Below are positions 19,401 through 30,308 of a stretch of DNA of 64,000 bases, piece after piece; positions within the stretch are counted from its first letter, which is position 1, and every line of letters begins with the position of its first letter. The stretch lies in the NCBI GenBank assembly GCA_944548615.1, contig OX155955.1, forward strand, positions 3,223,279 to 3,287,278. Direction: 5' to 3'. The notes under the pieces are model-generated. The model was not told the DNA's origin. It saw only the letters and a list, made by a program, of their open reading frames with translations, and searched no databases. This DNA is from Micropterix aruncella (taxonomy: Eukaryota; Arthropoda; Insecta; Lepidoptera; Micropterigidae). The position numbers and the translations under genes are program-made.

Positions 19401-20464
19401 TGTCGACTACAACGGGCGAGCCCGTCACCACAGGACGTTTTAACGATTAGTCGTTCTGTCGCCCTGGAGAGTCCAACGCCTTACCGCGAGTGAGCCAGGA
19501 ATAAACCCGGCGGGCTCGAGATACTCGCGCCCTCACTTCCAATTGTGACCAGATTTCTCCGGTCTCTCGATTGGTTCCGAGTTCGAGGTCGCTTGCGCAG
19601 TCCTCTCCCTTACGAAGCGGTGAAACGGTGTGCACCGAATCTGTCGCGGACCCAGGCGTCCTTTGCCCGACTCTGAACCGGGATCGGATGGCCAATGGTC
19701 ATTTCAAGAGCAGTCGCCGTAAGGTAGGCAACCACCCCCGCTCTATAGGAAACAATACAGTTCCCAGACTCCCCCGACTGTTAGTCGGAGAGCACAATCG
19801 ATTGGCTTGCGCCGCTCGGTGCGCAGACCGTCCAGGAGCGCCAGAGGTTTGATTCCCGGGGGAGACTGGTTGACCCAGTGTCCTACCCGGGTTCGCACCC
19901 CATGCGTGGAGGCCATCGGATGGGTGTTGACCCGTGAGTGTGACCGACCCTGAACACATGGGTCATCGTGGCCACCTCATCATGGGCCCGTTAGCTCCCT
20001 TTGGCTCCCTAGACTCTCACTAACAGTCGGGGGAGTCTGGAAGCAGTACTGTTTCCTATAGAGCGGGGGTGGTTGCGGACCTTACGGCGACTGCTCTTGA
20101 AACGACCATCGTCCATCCGATCCTGGGTGAACAGCCGGGCAAAGGACACTGTGGTCCGCGATAGATTCGGTATACACCGTTTCACCGCTTCGTAAGGGAG
20201 AGGACCGCGCAAGCGACCTCGAACTCGTAACCAATCGAGAGACCGGAGTAATCTGGTCACAATTGGAAGTAAGGGCGTGAGTGTCGGCCCGCCAGGTAAC
20301 ATTCCTGGCTATCTCGCGGTTAAGGCGTTCGCCTCTTACGGGCTTGTGACGTAGCTAGATGGTGGACTGTTTGGTCCCCAAGTCTTCTACGCTCACTCCA
20401 GGGAGATAGAACGACTAATCGTTAAAACTTCCTGAGGTGACGGGCTCGCCCGCTGTAGTCGACA
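19401..20464. mobile_element. Foldback element copy B: two arms of about 400 bp around a SINE-like loop
   Basis: The left end TGTCGACTACAACGGGCGAG and the right end CTCGCCCGCTGTAGTCGACA are complementary. Pairing continues through TTTTAACGATTAGTCGTTCT, CTCTCCCTTACGAAGCGGTG and CCCCCGCTCTATAGGAAACA. The arms are 19401-19795 and 20021-20464, with a loop of about 220 bp. All open frames over it are short and mirrored on both arms, so I call none of them a gene. Confidence 0.9.
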
Positions 20465-20465
20465 A

Positions 20466-21900
20466 CCCAAATTGTAAAATTTTAGGTATATTGTCTTATG
20501 ACAATCTCTTCCAACCAACCATACACTATGAAATGTTTTGTATGTATGTACGCGTGTAACTTGTAGGTAAGTGTGTGTCTTGTTCTATACTAATATTAAA
20601 AAGAAGTAATGTTTGTAAGTTTGTATGTAGGAGGTAATCTCCGATTTTTTTAACAATTTTATTTTTAAAATTTCAACATCAACAATATCCATACTCTACC
20701 GTAAAGCTTATCCTAGTCCTCAAAGGGTTAAATATGTAAAATTGTTTATTGCCTAAAAAAGGCAAAGGTAAATAAATACAAGTTATTAAGATAAGTATGA
20801 GGAAAGGGCGGCACTAAGTCAAGTTACCTATACTAAAGAAAAGTATACATTCGGCACTGCTGGATGTATATCGGTCTTTTCTCCTTATTGGCGAGGATAC
20901 CCGTTTAAATAATCCAGATGTTCCGGAGTGTTTCAAGTTTGATGTTCCGGCGTGCTCCAAAATGCTCCAAGTTTAAATACTCCGAAAATGTGGACAATGT
21001 TCACAATTAAGCACTTTTCTTACTTATTTCAATGCTGTCATTTTCCGCGGTCACTCAACTCGTGAGATCCTCTAAATTGGGCATAATACGATTATGCCCA
21101 ATTACGATAGATGTCTCGCGTTCGCATTATCCGCGAAAGCGGTCCGTCGACACACAAAACACTTTCATGCGCCCGGGTGGAGCGCGTATGAATCTGATGG
21201 CAAAATATAACAATGGCCAAATTGGCGTAGTCGCGGGAAAAACAGTGGCCGCTGTCGCGTTATGCAACCAGGCATTATGCTCCAGTATGGTTGGCATAAT
21301 AGTGGTGATGTCACGCGACACGCTCGCCGTTACCCGAGCAAAAATCACTGTTTCGGAAGAACGAGAGAAATAATTAAAAGTCGAGCACGCTAAACCCGGC
21401 AAATTAGAGAAAGCGCACAAAACGGTTACTGAAAGTGAACGCGCTGAGGCGAGCCCAACCCCTTTAGGCACCCTTGATGCCTGCTCCACACTTTGGCGAA
21501 TGTTGGTCAATCTTGCTAAGGTGGAAGCGAGTCGGCACCACTATAAAGTCAGAAAATTGTATGGGAAAGAGCGAGAGACATAGGCGATGCGGCCAACGCT
21601 GGCGAACTTGTGCAGCGGGCATTATAGTTAGATTAGACATATTCAGACATTGGTGTGACTTAGTTAACGTGTCTGGGCCAGGTTAGGAAACGTCTCTCCA
21701 AAAATGTGCGGCCGGGATGGTCTTGCTGTTCGTCTCTTGTAAGTCCTGGTGTGTGATAGGGTTTGACAGCTGCGGGCAGGATAGGAGGGGGTTGTGAGGG
21801 ACCACCCCTCACTAGACTCCAATTTGCTCGTTGTGAGGAGGTGGTGTCATCTGGGGGTTTTCTCCGTAATGAAAGGCGTCCTTGATGAAGCTGAAGATAT
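20466..21900. other. Intergenic stretch without recognised gene
   Basis: A truncated repeat head (CTATACTAATATTAAAAAGA, GTTTGTAAGTTTGTATG at 20585) resembles non-autonomous Helitron starts. Otherwise only the hairpin at 21075 and short chance open frames. Confidence 0.4.
21075..21103. repeat. Perfect 13-bp hairpin
   Basis: AATTGGGCATAAT, spacer ACG, then ATTATGCCCAATT. Isolated in otherwise unannotated sequence. Confidence 0.8.
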
Positions 21901-21929
21901 TTATTGATGTACTTGATTGAAGATTGCCA

Positions 21930-22150
21930 GTTATAACGCTTCCGAATATCTGATCGCGGCGCGCGGTTAGGAAGTGAGTGCTCGAAGAATGATGATCGCG
22001 GATATGATGGCTGATGACTACTCGAAGATTGATATCGCGGATGTGTGGCTCGAAGTATGAGGCGCGGCGAGACACTCGAGGAATGATAATCGCTGATGTG
22101 ATGGCGGAGGGTGACTACCCGAGAATGATGATTGATTCAATCAATCAATC
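21930..22150. repeat. Degenerate direct repeats (CGAAGA-TGAT-ATCGCGGAT)
   Basis: Units of about 50-65 bp with CTCGA(A/G)GA.TGAT.ATCGC.GAT.TG recur three to four times. They are followed by TCAATCAATCAATCAA at 22135-22151. The function is unknown. Confidence 0.5.
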
Positions 22151-22281
22151 AACGAAATCGGTCGACAGGCCATTTATAACGGCCTGTGACGTCTACCACT
22201 AGGCATTTTGCCTTTTCGTGGGGCTTCTCTTGAATCGGGCCCACTGGCCCGGCTTTCGCGAGTATGGCGTCTCAGGGCTAT

Positions 22282-22920
22282 TCACCTTGAGGCAGACTTC
22301 AAAATTTCTGCTAGTCTCGTGGCACGAGGTAGGTCTGACTGAAGGTACGTATTCAGCAGCATGGTGTTCTGCTCCTTCGTGCCAATTTGGCACGCTCGAA
22401 TGAGCTCCAGCAGCTCAGTTACGTCCATCATGACCAGTTCGTCGCTCGCGATGAATCGCATCTCGTCCAGGTATTCTGGCTCTTCTGGTTCTTCTGGCTG
22501 GGGTTGTGGGGGCGGTGTAGTCGCACTCGCTTCGTCCGTTTGCGTGCATGCGGACGCTGTAGTTGCTGTGGGCGTTTGGGAGCTGGTGGACTGGGCGGTC
22601 GCCTCGACCTCCATCCCCTCCACCTGCTGCGGATGGGGCCTTGATGGCTGCTGCTGTAATGGCTTCGTTTGGCGCCGCCGGTTCGACTTCCTCTCCACAG
22701 CTGGCTACTGTGGAGTGGCCGGCGGTGCCGGCTTTTTCCTCCACGACAAGGGCTCCGTAGGGGCGGCGGCAGGCTGGGGCTTCGCCTGCGTCTTCCTCGG
22801 CGCTGGGCGTGGAGGAGGCGACGTAGGCGCGGCTGCGGTCGAAGCGCCCGGAGAGGCGCTTCGCGGTGGGGCTCGCGGAGGAGCGGAGACTGCTACTCGC
22901 GGAGCTCCCTGTTGATGATT
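22282..22920 (-). pseudogene. Frameshifted GC-rich coding-like segment, Pro/Ala/Gln-rich, unidentified
   Basis: Two minus-strand frames follow each other. 22920-22700 is Ser/Ala/Arg-rich (AKRLSGRFDRSRAYVASSTP). 22698-22282 begins MERKSNRRRQTKPLQQQPSR and has a Pro/Glu stretch (PPPQPQPEEPEEPEY). It ends in a plausible helical segment (DVTELLELIRACQIGTKEQN) before the stop. Composition resembles the N-terminal part of retroelement ORF1/gag proteins, but no knuckle or RRM is visible. TATATAAA lies upstream at 22939-22946. The GC content is far above the flanks. A host exon cannot be excluded. Confidence 0.35.
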
Positions 22921-23799
22921 GATTGGTCAAATGTATTGGTTTATATACCATACTACATGACGCAATGCTGAATGAGTGGTGGTAATAAGTGTGTTGATTG
23001 AAACGAATAGAAGAAATTGACATGAGTCACCGGCTGCGACTGCAATAATTACCGAAATTTGATGGAATTTAATGGCAGTTACACGTGTAGAATCGATTGT
23101 GTTTGCGTTTATGAATTTCTTTAGAATCAATTTCTTTTGTTGACTTGATAATGTAGGACGAAGTCTCTACAGGGTCCGCATCCTGCAGCGTTACACAGTC
23201 GTATGTTGGATTAGCTGTGTAGCCCCTTCGTGACTTAGTAAGTTTAATTTACTGTTTTACATCATTACCCAAAATCATTTTGACAGAGAGTAACTGAAAT
23301 TCCAGCACCTGAAACTCTGAATGCCCCATGACGTTGTGGTAGATTTGAACTGGAGGCAATGAAGACAGATGAATCGACAAGTTACAGAGTTAGCAATGGA
23401 AACAGATGCCGATTTCAAGCCGACAATTATGATTAATTCTGTACAGTCGTGCTCCGCTAATCTCGAGATTGGGTACGCGTAATTTACGGCGTGGTAGCTG
23501 TGTATCGATGGCGTGCTCGCTTGACTTCATTGTGAGCGGCTAAGGATGAATGGCACAGAGAAATGCCGCCTCAAAATGAGGCTGCATCTACCAGCTGATC
23601 CCGCTCAGCTAACGGCAGTGCAGTTAACTGGAACCCGTTCTCACTAGACTAGTCTGGATTCTGAGGCTGGCCTATAGAGCAGCGCCATTTTCAACGGAAT
23701 ATCGCCCTCAAATACCCAAGCCTCTTCGCAAAATAATGTAGTAGTTAGAAAGGTTATCTGCATAAACGTGTCAACTATCAAAATGGCAAAATATGCGTT

Positions 23800-23955
23800 C
23801 AGGTAGACAAATGGTCATACTATAATACTCGACTATGCAATCGGCTCCCTCCAAATATCAGGGAAAACGCGCTCTCTGTGTTTAAACTACTTTTGAAAAA
23901 TAATTTTATATCTCACCAATACTGTTTAGTTTATTTAGTTTATTTATTTATATAA
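23800..23955 (+). pseudogene. LINE ORF2 C-terminal tail
   Basis: Reads SYYNTRLCNRLPPNIRENAL, then SVFKLLLKNNFISHQYCL and a TAA at 23953. This is the R-L-x-N-x-L-P-x-x-I and F-K-x-x-L-K pattern of CR1/Jockey-like C-termini. It is 5' truncated. The sequence after it (to about 24000) is A-rich UTR. Confidence 0.7.
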
Positions 23956-23999
23956 AGATACCCTCCTCGGGGGTAGAAATTACAATAAAATAACTTATA

Positions 24000-24280
24000 T
24001 CAACAAAAGTTGGTTTGTTTGATTGTTCGAAACACTTTATTGCATACACAAGAGTACAACATCGTGGGCCTATTGCCAACAAGGGTGGCAATATCTTACG
24101 ACCATACCATCAGGGTTATAGTGACTACGTGTTTATGTAGGAAAAGTTTGTTTTCATTTTTTGTTGGGCAGTCGCGTAATAAAAATAATAATGACAATCA
24201 GACAAAAATGTTAACTCAATATCGAGGAGAGGAATGGGTTATAAGGACTAGTTAGAAAACGGTTGGAAGGTCGGGGGGGG
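24000..24280 (-). mobile_element. Probable retroposon 3' UTR, antisense
   Basis: TTTGTTTGATTGTTCGAAACACTTTATTGCATACAC resembles an antisense LINE end (TTTATTG is an inverted AATAAA-like signal). A G-rich run (24273-24283) follows. No coding part is seen. Confidence 0.35.
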
Positions 24281-24289
24281 GGGGTATTT

Positions 24290-26140
24290 ATAAATGAAGT
24301 AAATATCTCTTAGAAGATTTTTAAACCCGATCAGGTTTTCAAGTTGTCTCAGTGGCAAAGGCACATAATTCCATATTCATAATTCCATTATCCGCCTGCA
24401 CTGCAAACGACTTAAACATGAAAGTTGATGAATGCTAAGTTACAGCCAGTAAAAGTTTTTCTGAGAAGGTAATGTAAGGCATGGGGAAAGTAATGTAATG
24501 TAATGTAATGAAAGGGGAAAGAAGAGATTTTACAAATTAAAAAAGGCATGTCTGAATGAGAAAGTAACTAAATTAATGAAATAAAAAAATAAAACCAAAT
24601 CAGTCGATTATGTACAAATATAAATAAGAATACTATTAACAGTAAAAAAATAATAATTTAGGCATGTAAATAATTAGAAATCAGAAATTCAATTAAAAAC
24701 TATTAATAATAATATTTTTATAAAATTAAAGTATGTACATAAATCTTCAGACACATAAAATTAAAACCTAAGATAATAATATACATAATACGTCAAATAA
24801 GTAAAATACCATATCAGACGGATTAATAACATAAAGCAAATATGAAAATAATTTAGGTAGTAGTAGTTGAATAGAAAGTCCTTAAAAAAATAAATCGTGA
24901 AACCAGAAATATGAAATCAGTGTTAAAAATTTAAACTAAATCAATTGAATACCAATTTGAATTAAAATACAATTAAAAGTTAAAATAAATGTAAAAAGTC
25001 AAATGAAATGTGCAATGTTTGTGCACTGAAATGTGCGAATAATAATCACTATTTTATATATTTATTTATTTATTTTGTTTCAAACATAATGAGAAAACAC
25101 TTAAAAATGGTCATACCAAGTAATGGTGCGAAGTAAACAACGGCCCATATTCACATGACCATGCTCAGCGCATACCCAACTAGGCCGAATATAGCCTGTA
25201 TCTGGGCATACGACTTATTTTCTGACTTGGGTGGAGAAGCCTAACTGACGTAGGTACTCATATAGATACATATACACATACACACATACATACATACGCA
25301 AACATATAAATATAACGATCTAGATATATTATAGTATTATCATTGATTTTATAGTGTAATTAAAATCAATGGTATTATTCTTTTGCATTATATTACATTT
25401 TGTTTAATATCTTATATCACATTACATATATATTATAATAGTAAAGTTATGCAAGCATACTATTTTTTAAAGATATGATTTGCAGAAGTTCGTTCTCTGT
25501 CCTTAAATGACCTATGTCGTCAAGAAGCCATCTTTTTATATTTGTTTCTTATATACGATGTATCCTAATAAATTGTTTTACTGATGTAGCCTTCCCCGCC
25601 TCCCATCATTTCTCCCTTGTCTGTGAATTTTTCTTTAGCATCAGCACTTTTAAAAGTAATTTTAATGCAATAGTTTTATGCGTGTTATTTTTTCAATAAA
25701 GCATTGTCTTTGACTTACCTGACAACGCTCGCAACGACATTATGGTTGAGTGTCAGAGATAACCGTAGCGTGTTATTTTGTTTTTTATTGCTTTATATTG
25801 CTTATTTTGTTAATTCAGACTCACTGTCATGCATTTAATTACTGTATTTCAGCTAATAACTGTACCTACTGCGTGTGTGCATAGTTATGTCTAGTTAAGC
25901 ATTTCAGTATGTCTGAAATACCAGGCCACTCTCAAACAAACACTAAAGGTGGCTGTAAGAGATCGCCCTAATTTGATAAGCCCGCGTTTGTACAAATACT
26001 ATTTTGTCCAATAAACAGTTTTTTTTATATTATCATTGACTATATAGGTTATTAAATTGCATAATGACGTACTATGTTTTGGCAAACGCATACTCAACGT
26101 GCAGATGGCACTAATAGTTCAAAACATTAATTATTCTTCT
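24290..26140. other. AT-rich intergenic stretch
   Basis: Simple A/T-rich sequence with (TAATG)n at 24487-24515, CATACA repeats at 25265-25305 and a weak inverted repeat around ATTGATTTTATAGTGTAATTAAAATCAAT (25343-25371). I see no gene. Confidence 0.5.
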
Positions 26141-26145
26141 CTTAA

Positions 26146-26366
26146 CCCTAAAACCCTATTCAGGGTGCTGCATAACCCTGTGGTAACTTTTATTGAAAAT
26201 GTTTTTTTTATAGATTGGCACGACTGCTTTGTTATTTTTTCTATTCTTGACTTGTCTGAAAATTTTATAAATATTTTATTTATAAAAATATCTCAAAATA
26301 AATAACAGGGTGCCCTGGCACCCAGGGTAAGATAAGTCCACTCCGATCATGGGTAGGTTCCTAGGG
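26146..26366. mobile_element. TTAA-flanked element, piggyBac-like ends
   Basis: TTAA at 26142-26145 and at 26367-26370 immediately flank inverted CCCTA/TAGGG ends, the signature of piggyBac superfamily insertions. The element is 221 bp and non-coding. The interior has a further CCCTATTCAGGG and GCACCCAGGG. Confidence 0.55.
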
Positions 26367-26554
26367 TTAAGTTCAGTAGCCCAATACACATGGCGTTCTA
26401 AACACGCCTATACGGCATTCTATCTCAAAATAAAATAATAATATTACAACAAACGAATTTTAAAATATTAGCTCTTATTATTTTAGTATTATTTACATTA
26501 AATTTTCCATTTTAATTTGGTATACAGGTTTCAATACCTAATAATTAGGTGCTT

Positions 26555-26715
26555 TAATGTTCAAATATACTAATAGACGGCATTCTATTATCTCCGTATT
26601 ATTTCTGTGATGTAATCAGTCTATATAGAAATGCGATAGATAGCACTAATAATGTTATGTTATTATTGTTATCATTGGATAAATAATGGGTTTTTATATT
26701 CAATCAGTGGGGCGG
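26555..26715 (+). mobile_element. Retroposon 3' UTR fragment (inverted partner of 29165-29345)
   Basis: Shares TTTAATGTTCAAATA.(A/T)CTAATAGACG, CTCCGTATTATTTCTGTGAT, GTAATCAG.CTATATA and GATAGAT..CACTAAT with the complement of 29165-29345. That segment directly follows a LINE tail. Confidence 0.65.
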
Positions 26716-28305
26716 GCGGTATCGACTACAGCCGTCGAACCCGTCACCCCAAGCTAGTATAACGATATTTGATCATTTTTTCAGCCGTGGGATGAGCGTA
26801 GAAGACTTAGAGACAATACAAATCTACTGTCTAGCTCCGCCACCATGCCCGCCAGAGACCAACCGACCCGCCAACGTCTTACGGCGAGGCACCGGGAATG
26901 GTACCCAGCGGGCAGCCTCGCCCCTGACTTCTCAGGGCATCTCCGTCTAGAATTAACTTTCAGGATACCTTCGTCCTCCCGACTGGTTACGGGTCCGAAG
27001 TCGCATACGCGGCATCTACCTGTTGTATTACAGCGGCAATTCAATTTGAATTTATCGCGGATCTGAGCGTCCTTTGCCCGTAGTTCCACACGGGATCGGG
27101 TGGCCAATAGGTCGTTTCAAGAGTGGCACGACAACAGGTCAACATCCACCCCCGCTGCTTAGGAGAAAGTAGGTATATTTCAATTTCAAAATAAGAGAGC
27201 GCCCCACTCAACAAGCACACCGAACAAGGCGATCCGTGGCGGATATGATAGAAGTCCGTCGGACGAAAACATCTTTTGGTCAGAGGCATCTTATGAGTAT
27301 AGGCCCCAGGATATACAACAAATTGGATGAGTCGATAAGGATCGTATACAGTAAAGACCAATTTAAAAAACGGTGTCACAGGTGGCTGATGAATGAAGGT
27401 CGTGATATTAGCCACCATATATTTGACATTCTTATGTAATTTCATTTAAATACATATTTTATTAAATCGCTGTTCTTGTGTTTTTATTCTTTTTTTAATT
27501 GAATTATATTGAAATATATATTTTAACTCGTAAGATGGACATTTTATATATAATTGTATCCTCGGACTATTTAAATTTGATTCTTTAACTATTTATTGCG
27601 ATATCATTTTTCTATTTATTTCGATTCATTATTATTATTATTATTTATATTTTTTTGTATTTATTACGACACTAGATTATTATTATTCAATTTGATTATT
27701 TCAGCATTTATTGAATGTTATTTTTCCAGCACACTACAGCTACAGTTACATCACACTACACTACACTAGTTACATCGCACTACACTCAAATTACAGTGTT
27801 TATTATTATTAGTTAATTTTTAATATTATTTGATACCTAGCATATTTTTAAAATTAAGTATTCTAAAGTATGCACAAGCCACTGTCGGTACGCTTGCCTT
27901 AGTACGGGCCTAGGCCTGGTTAGGCGGCGTTGATATAAAAAAAATGTGGTCTGCGGTGCTTCTATTTTGCTATTATTTGCATTTAAGCCTCTAATGTTAA
28001 ACTTACAATGTACTGCCGTGAAAAATGTGATTTTCTTTAATAAATAAATAAATAAATAGTCTCCAGACTCCTTCAGCAATTAGTCAGAGTGCACAACCGA
28101 TTGTCGTCGCCGAACGGTGCGCAACGCAAACCGTCCAGTAGAGCCGGGTGGCAAACCCACCAGGAGAAACCGATCCATCAGCCGTGAGGCCTGAGATGCG
28201 AGTCTTACCCGGAAGAGCCTTCCACACGAGGAGGCTTCTGAATAGGAGCCGAATCGTGAGTTAAGCTGAGATCCGAGAATAAAAAGGATCTAAGCTAACA
28301 TTTTA
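26715..28305. mobile_element. Foldback element copy C, split by a LINE insertion
   Basis: The left part (26715-27182) starts ATCGACTACAGCCGTCGAAC, CCGTCACC and follows copy A block by block (GGCGAGGCACCGGGAA, CAGCGGGCAGCCTCGCCCC, CATCCACCCCCGCTGCTTAG). After a 0.88-kb insertion (27183-28058) it resumes at ATAGTCTCCAGACTCCTTCA, as in copy A, and continues to GGATCTAAGC. The right arm is missing. Confidence 0.75.
27183..28058 (+). mobile_element. 5'-truncated LINE inserted in foldback copy C
   Basis: The coding remnant (27185-27439) reads ...RTKTSFGQRHLMSIGPRIYN, KLDESIRIVYSKDQFKKRCH, RWLMNEG, a typical LINE ORF2 C-terminus. A 3' UTR of about 600 bp ends in (AAAT)n at 28035-28057. Both sides continue into foldback sequence that is contiguous in copy A, which fixes the insertion point and shows that it is younger than the foldback element. 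Confidence 0.8.
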
Positions 28306-28319
28306 TTCAATCAGTCTTT

Positions 28320-28480
28320 TATAAAAAAACAACATTTATTATGATTGTTATATAGAGGGACAATTAAATTGCTATTAGTTTCGCCAGACAATGCTATCAG
28401 CGCCACCAGCATGTCTGCGGCGCAGAAGAGTTTTCAAAACATACTATGACACTGAGCAATCTAATACCCTATAGGTATAA
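28320..28480. repeat. Dispersed repeat, copy 1 (pairs with 29680-29830)
   Basis: Shares TTAGTTTCGCCAGACAATGC, ATCA.CGCCACCAGCATGTCT and AAAACATACTATG.CACTGA with 29680-29830, in the same orientation. Probably the body of a hAT-like non-autonomous element (see next entry). Confidence 0.6.
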
Positions 28481-29164
28481 ACAATGCTATTATATTTCAA
28501 TCAATGACCCCTATGATGGCAATGTCTATCTATGCTGTAATGAAAAGTCGCCTGTACTATCTGGTGATTGCAGGGTTCGCCAACCCTTAGGTAAGCCCCT
28601 ACTGCTAAAACTTTTAAAACTAGAAAAAAATCCAGGGATACCTGGACTTGTGGCAAGGAACCCTAAATAAGTTGTAACACAGCAACAGCAGAGTAAAAAT
28701 ATATATTTACGTAATTTACATAACAGATGTTTGACACCCACGAATCAAATTCGTGGAACAGAAACCTTGGAGGACTGTAAAATTAATAATATAGAAAAAA
28801 CACTTCTGCCAGTTTTGGTAGCAGGATTATTGCGTGACACAACATATCAGTTATGAGCTTTGTGCGTGGTGGCAGCAAATTATTGGGCAAACCATTAATT
28901 ATATAGGGTTTTATATTGCTTAATTGCGTAGTACGTTTTGACAACCTGATAGGAATAGGAATTTATTTGGCCATATATAATAACATTGATAATGATTGTT
29001 TTTATACATTTACATTTACATTTTCGTCGTGTCCAATTGACGGCTAAAGACCGCTCTTGGACGTGTCAAAATAATTGGGTTAGGTAGTAAGTGTCGTCAC
29101 TACTCTTTACTGAACATACATAGGTAGTCAAGAATTAACTACTAGATTGTCAAACTATAAATAT

Positions 29165-29587
29165 AAATAATCAAAATAGAAGCCTAATAATGACTGATTG
29201 ATTATAAAACCTATTATTTAACCAATGACAACAATAATAACAAAGCATGATTAGTGGCATCTATCGTATTTTATATAGGCTGATTACATCACAGAAATAA
29301 TACGGAGAGATTAGAATGACGTCTATTAGACTATTTGAACATTAAAGCGCAGTGTGTCCTTATGTAATGCAACATTGTTACTAATATAAAGAAATGTGGT
29401 TGAGGGAGATAAATTTACAGAGGATTTTAAGGACGTTTGGAGAGTTAAGGGAGAGGAGGTGGTCTACACACAGTGGGAGCTGAATGTTGAGGGCTCTAAG
29501 GTCGGAAACGCAATAAGGGTAGTTATTGTTAAATGGGCAGTTAAAAAAAAGGTGGTCAGCAGTGTAGCTGCATGACCGCAATCGCAT
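29165..29587 (-). pseudogene. LINE ORF2 C-terminal tail with 3' UTR
   Basis: The 68-codon frame at 29587-29381 reads YTADHLFFNCPFNNNYPYC, then LLSLNSPNVLKILCKFISLN. The first part resembles the Cys/His knuckle of LINE C-termini (HLFFNCP). The same ending (LLSLNSPNV.KI.CKFI.LN) appears in the plus-strand fragment at 32800-32988, so they are one family. The 3' UTR extends to about 29165 and recurs inverted at 26555-26715. Confidence 0.75.
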
Positions 29588-29611
29588 TGGGGGACGGGAG
29601 GACGATTATCC

Positions 29612-29830
29612 TATAGAGCAGTGATCCCCAAAGTGGTCTAGGAGGACCCCCAGGGGTCCGCGAGACATCTTTTATGTAAAAAAAATATTATGATTGTTAA
29701 ATAGAGGGCCAATTAAATTGCTTTTAGTTTCGCCAGACAATGCGATCAACGCCACCAGCATGTCTGCGCCGCAGAGGAGTTTCCAAAACATACTATGGCA
29801 CTGATCTATTGAATACCCTACATAATCATT
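29612..29830. mobile_element. hAT-like non-autonomous element, left end, with repeat copy 2
   Basis: CAGTGATCCCCAAAGTGGTC at 29612, followed by CCCCCAGGGGTCCGCGAGA, resembles hAT terminal sequences. The body from 29680 matches 28320-28480. I could not define the right end or an 8-bp duplication. Confidence 0.4.
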
Positions 29831-30008
29831 TTCGTTTCCATCTAACCTTGTCTCCAGAATCATGCAAATGGAAGCGATTACGTCGACTTTCCTTTGTTGA
29901 TTTTTGTCATCAATTGTTTGATTTTCTTCTTTGCAATTTAAAACTTTTGTATTTTTCAAATCTGTCCAGCATATTGTAGAAAGGGTATAGCCAGTAATAA
30001 CCAAACTA

Positions 30009-30308
30009 TGAGGGCAGTTCATTGTGTTCTTAGCCTAATGTAATTGTAGGTCACTAACGTCTAATATTACATACTAATTTTTGACAATTACCCTGAACTG
30101 CAATGCACCGATCATGAAGTCAAGGATGCCGCCCAGGCGTGGTTTGATAGGTGTGAGGAAACCTTCTTCTCTGATGGAATCCGACGCCTCGCCAACCGAA
30201 GTATTAAGTGCATTGCAGTCCAGGGAAATTGTCGAAAAATGAGTATGTAATATTAGACGTTTATGACCTACAAGTGCGTTAGGCTTAGAACCTTATGAAC
30301 TCCCCTCA
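30009..30308 (+). mobile_element. Mariner-derived MITE keeping the transposase C-terminus
   Basis: 300 bp between TA dinucleotides (30007-30008, 30309-30310). The TIRs are about 80 bp: TGAGGGCAGTTCATTGTG and, inverted, TGAGGGGAGTTCATAAGG, continuing through CTAATATTACATACT. The interior encodes ELQCTDHEVKDAAQAWFDRC and then FFSDGIRRLANRSIKCIAVQ, the characteristic end of a mariner-type transposase. The rest of the gene is deleted. Confidence 0.85.

Noticed and set aside
19571..20302. Open frames of 80-97 codons in the foldback element
   Set aside because: Matching frames appear on both arms because the arms are complementary; none resembles a known protein.
21032..21373. 113-codon plus-strand open frame
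   Set aside because: No recognisable motif, overlaps a hairpin, and an equally long frame exists on the other strand.
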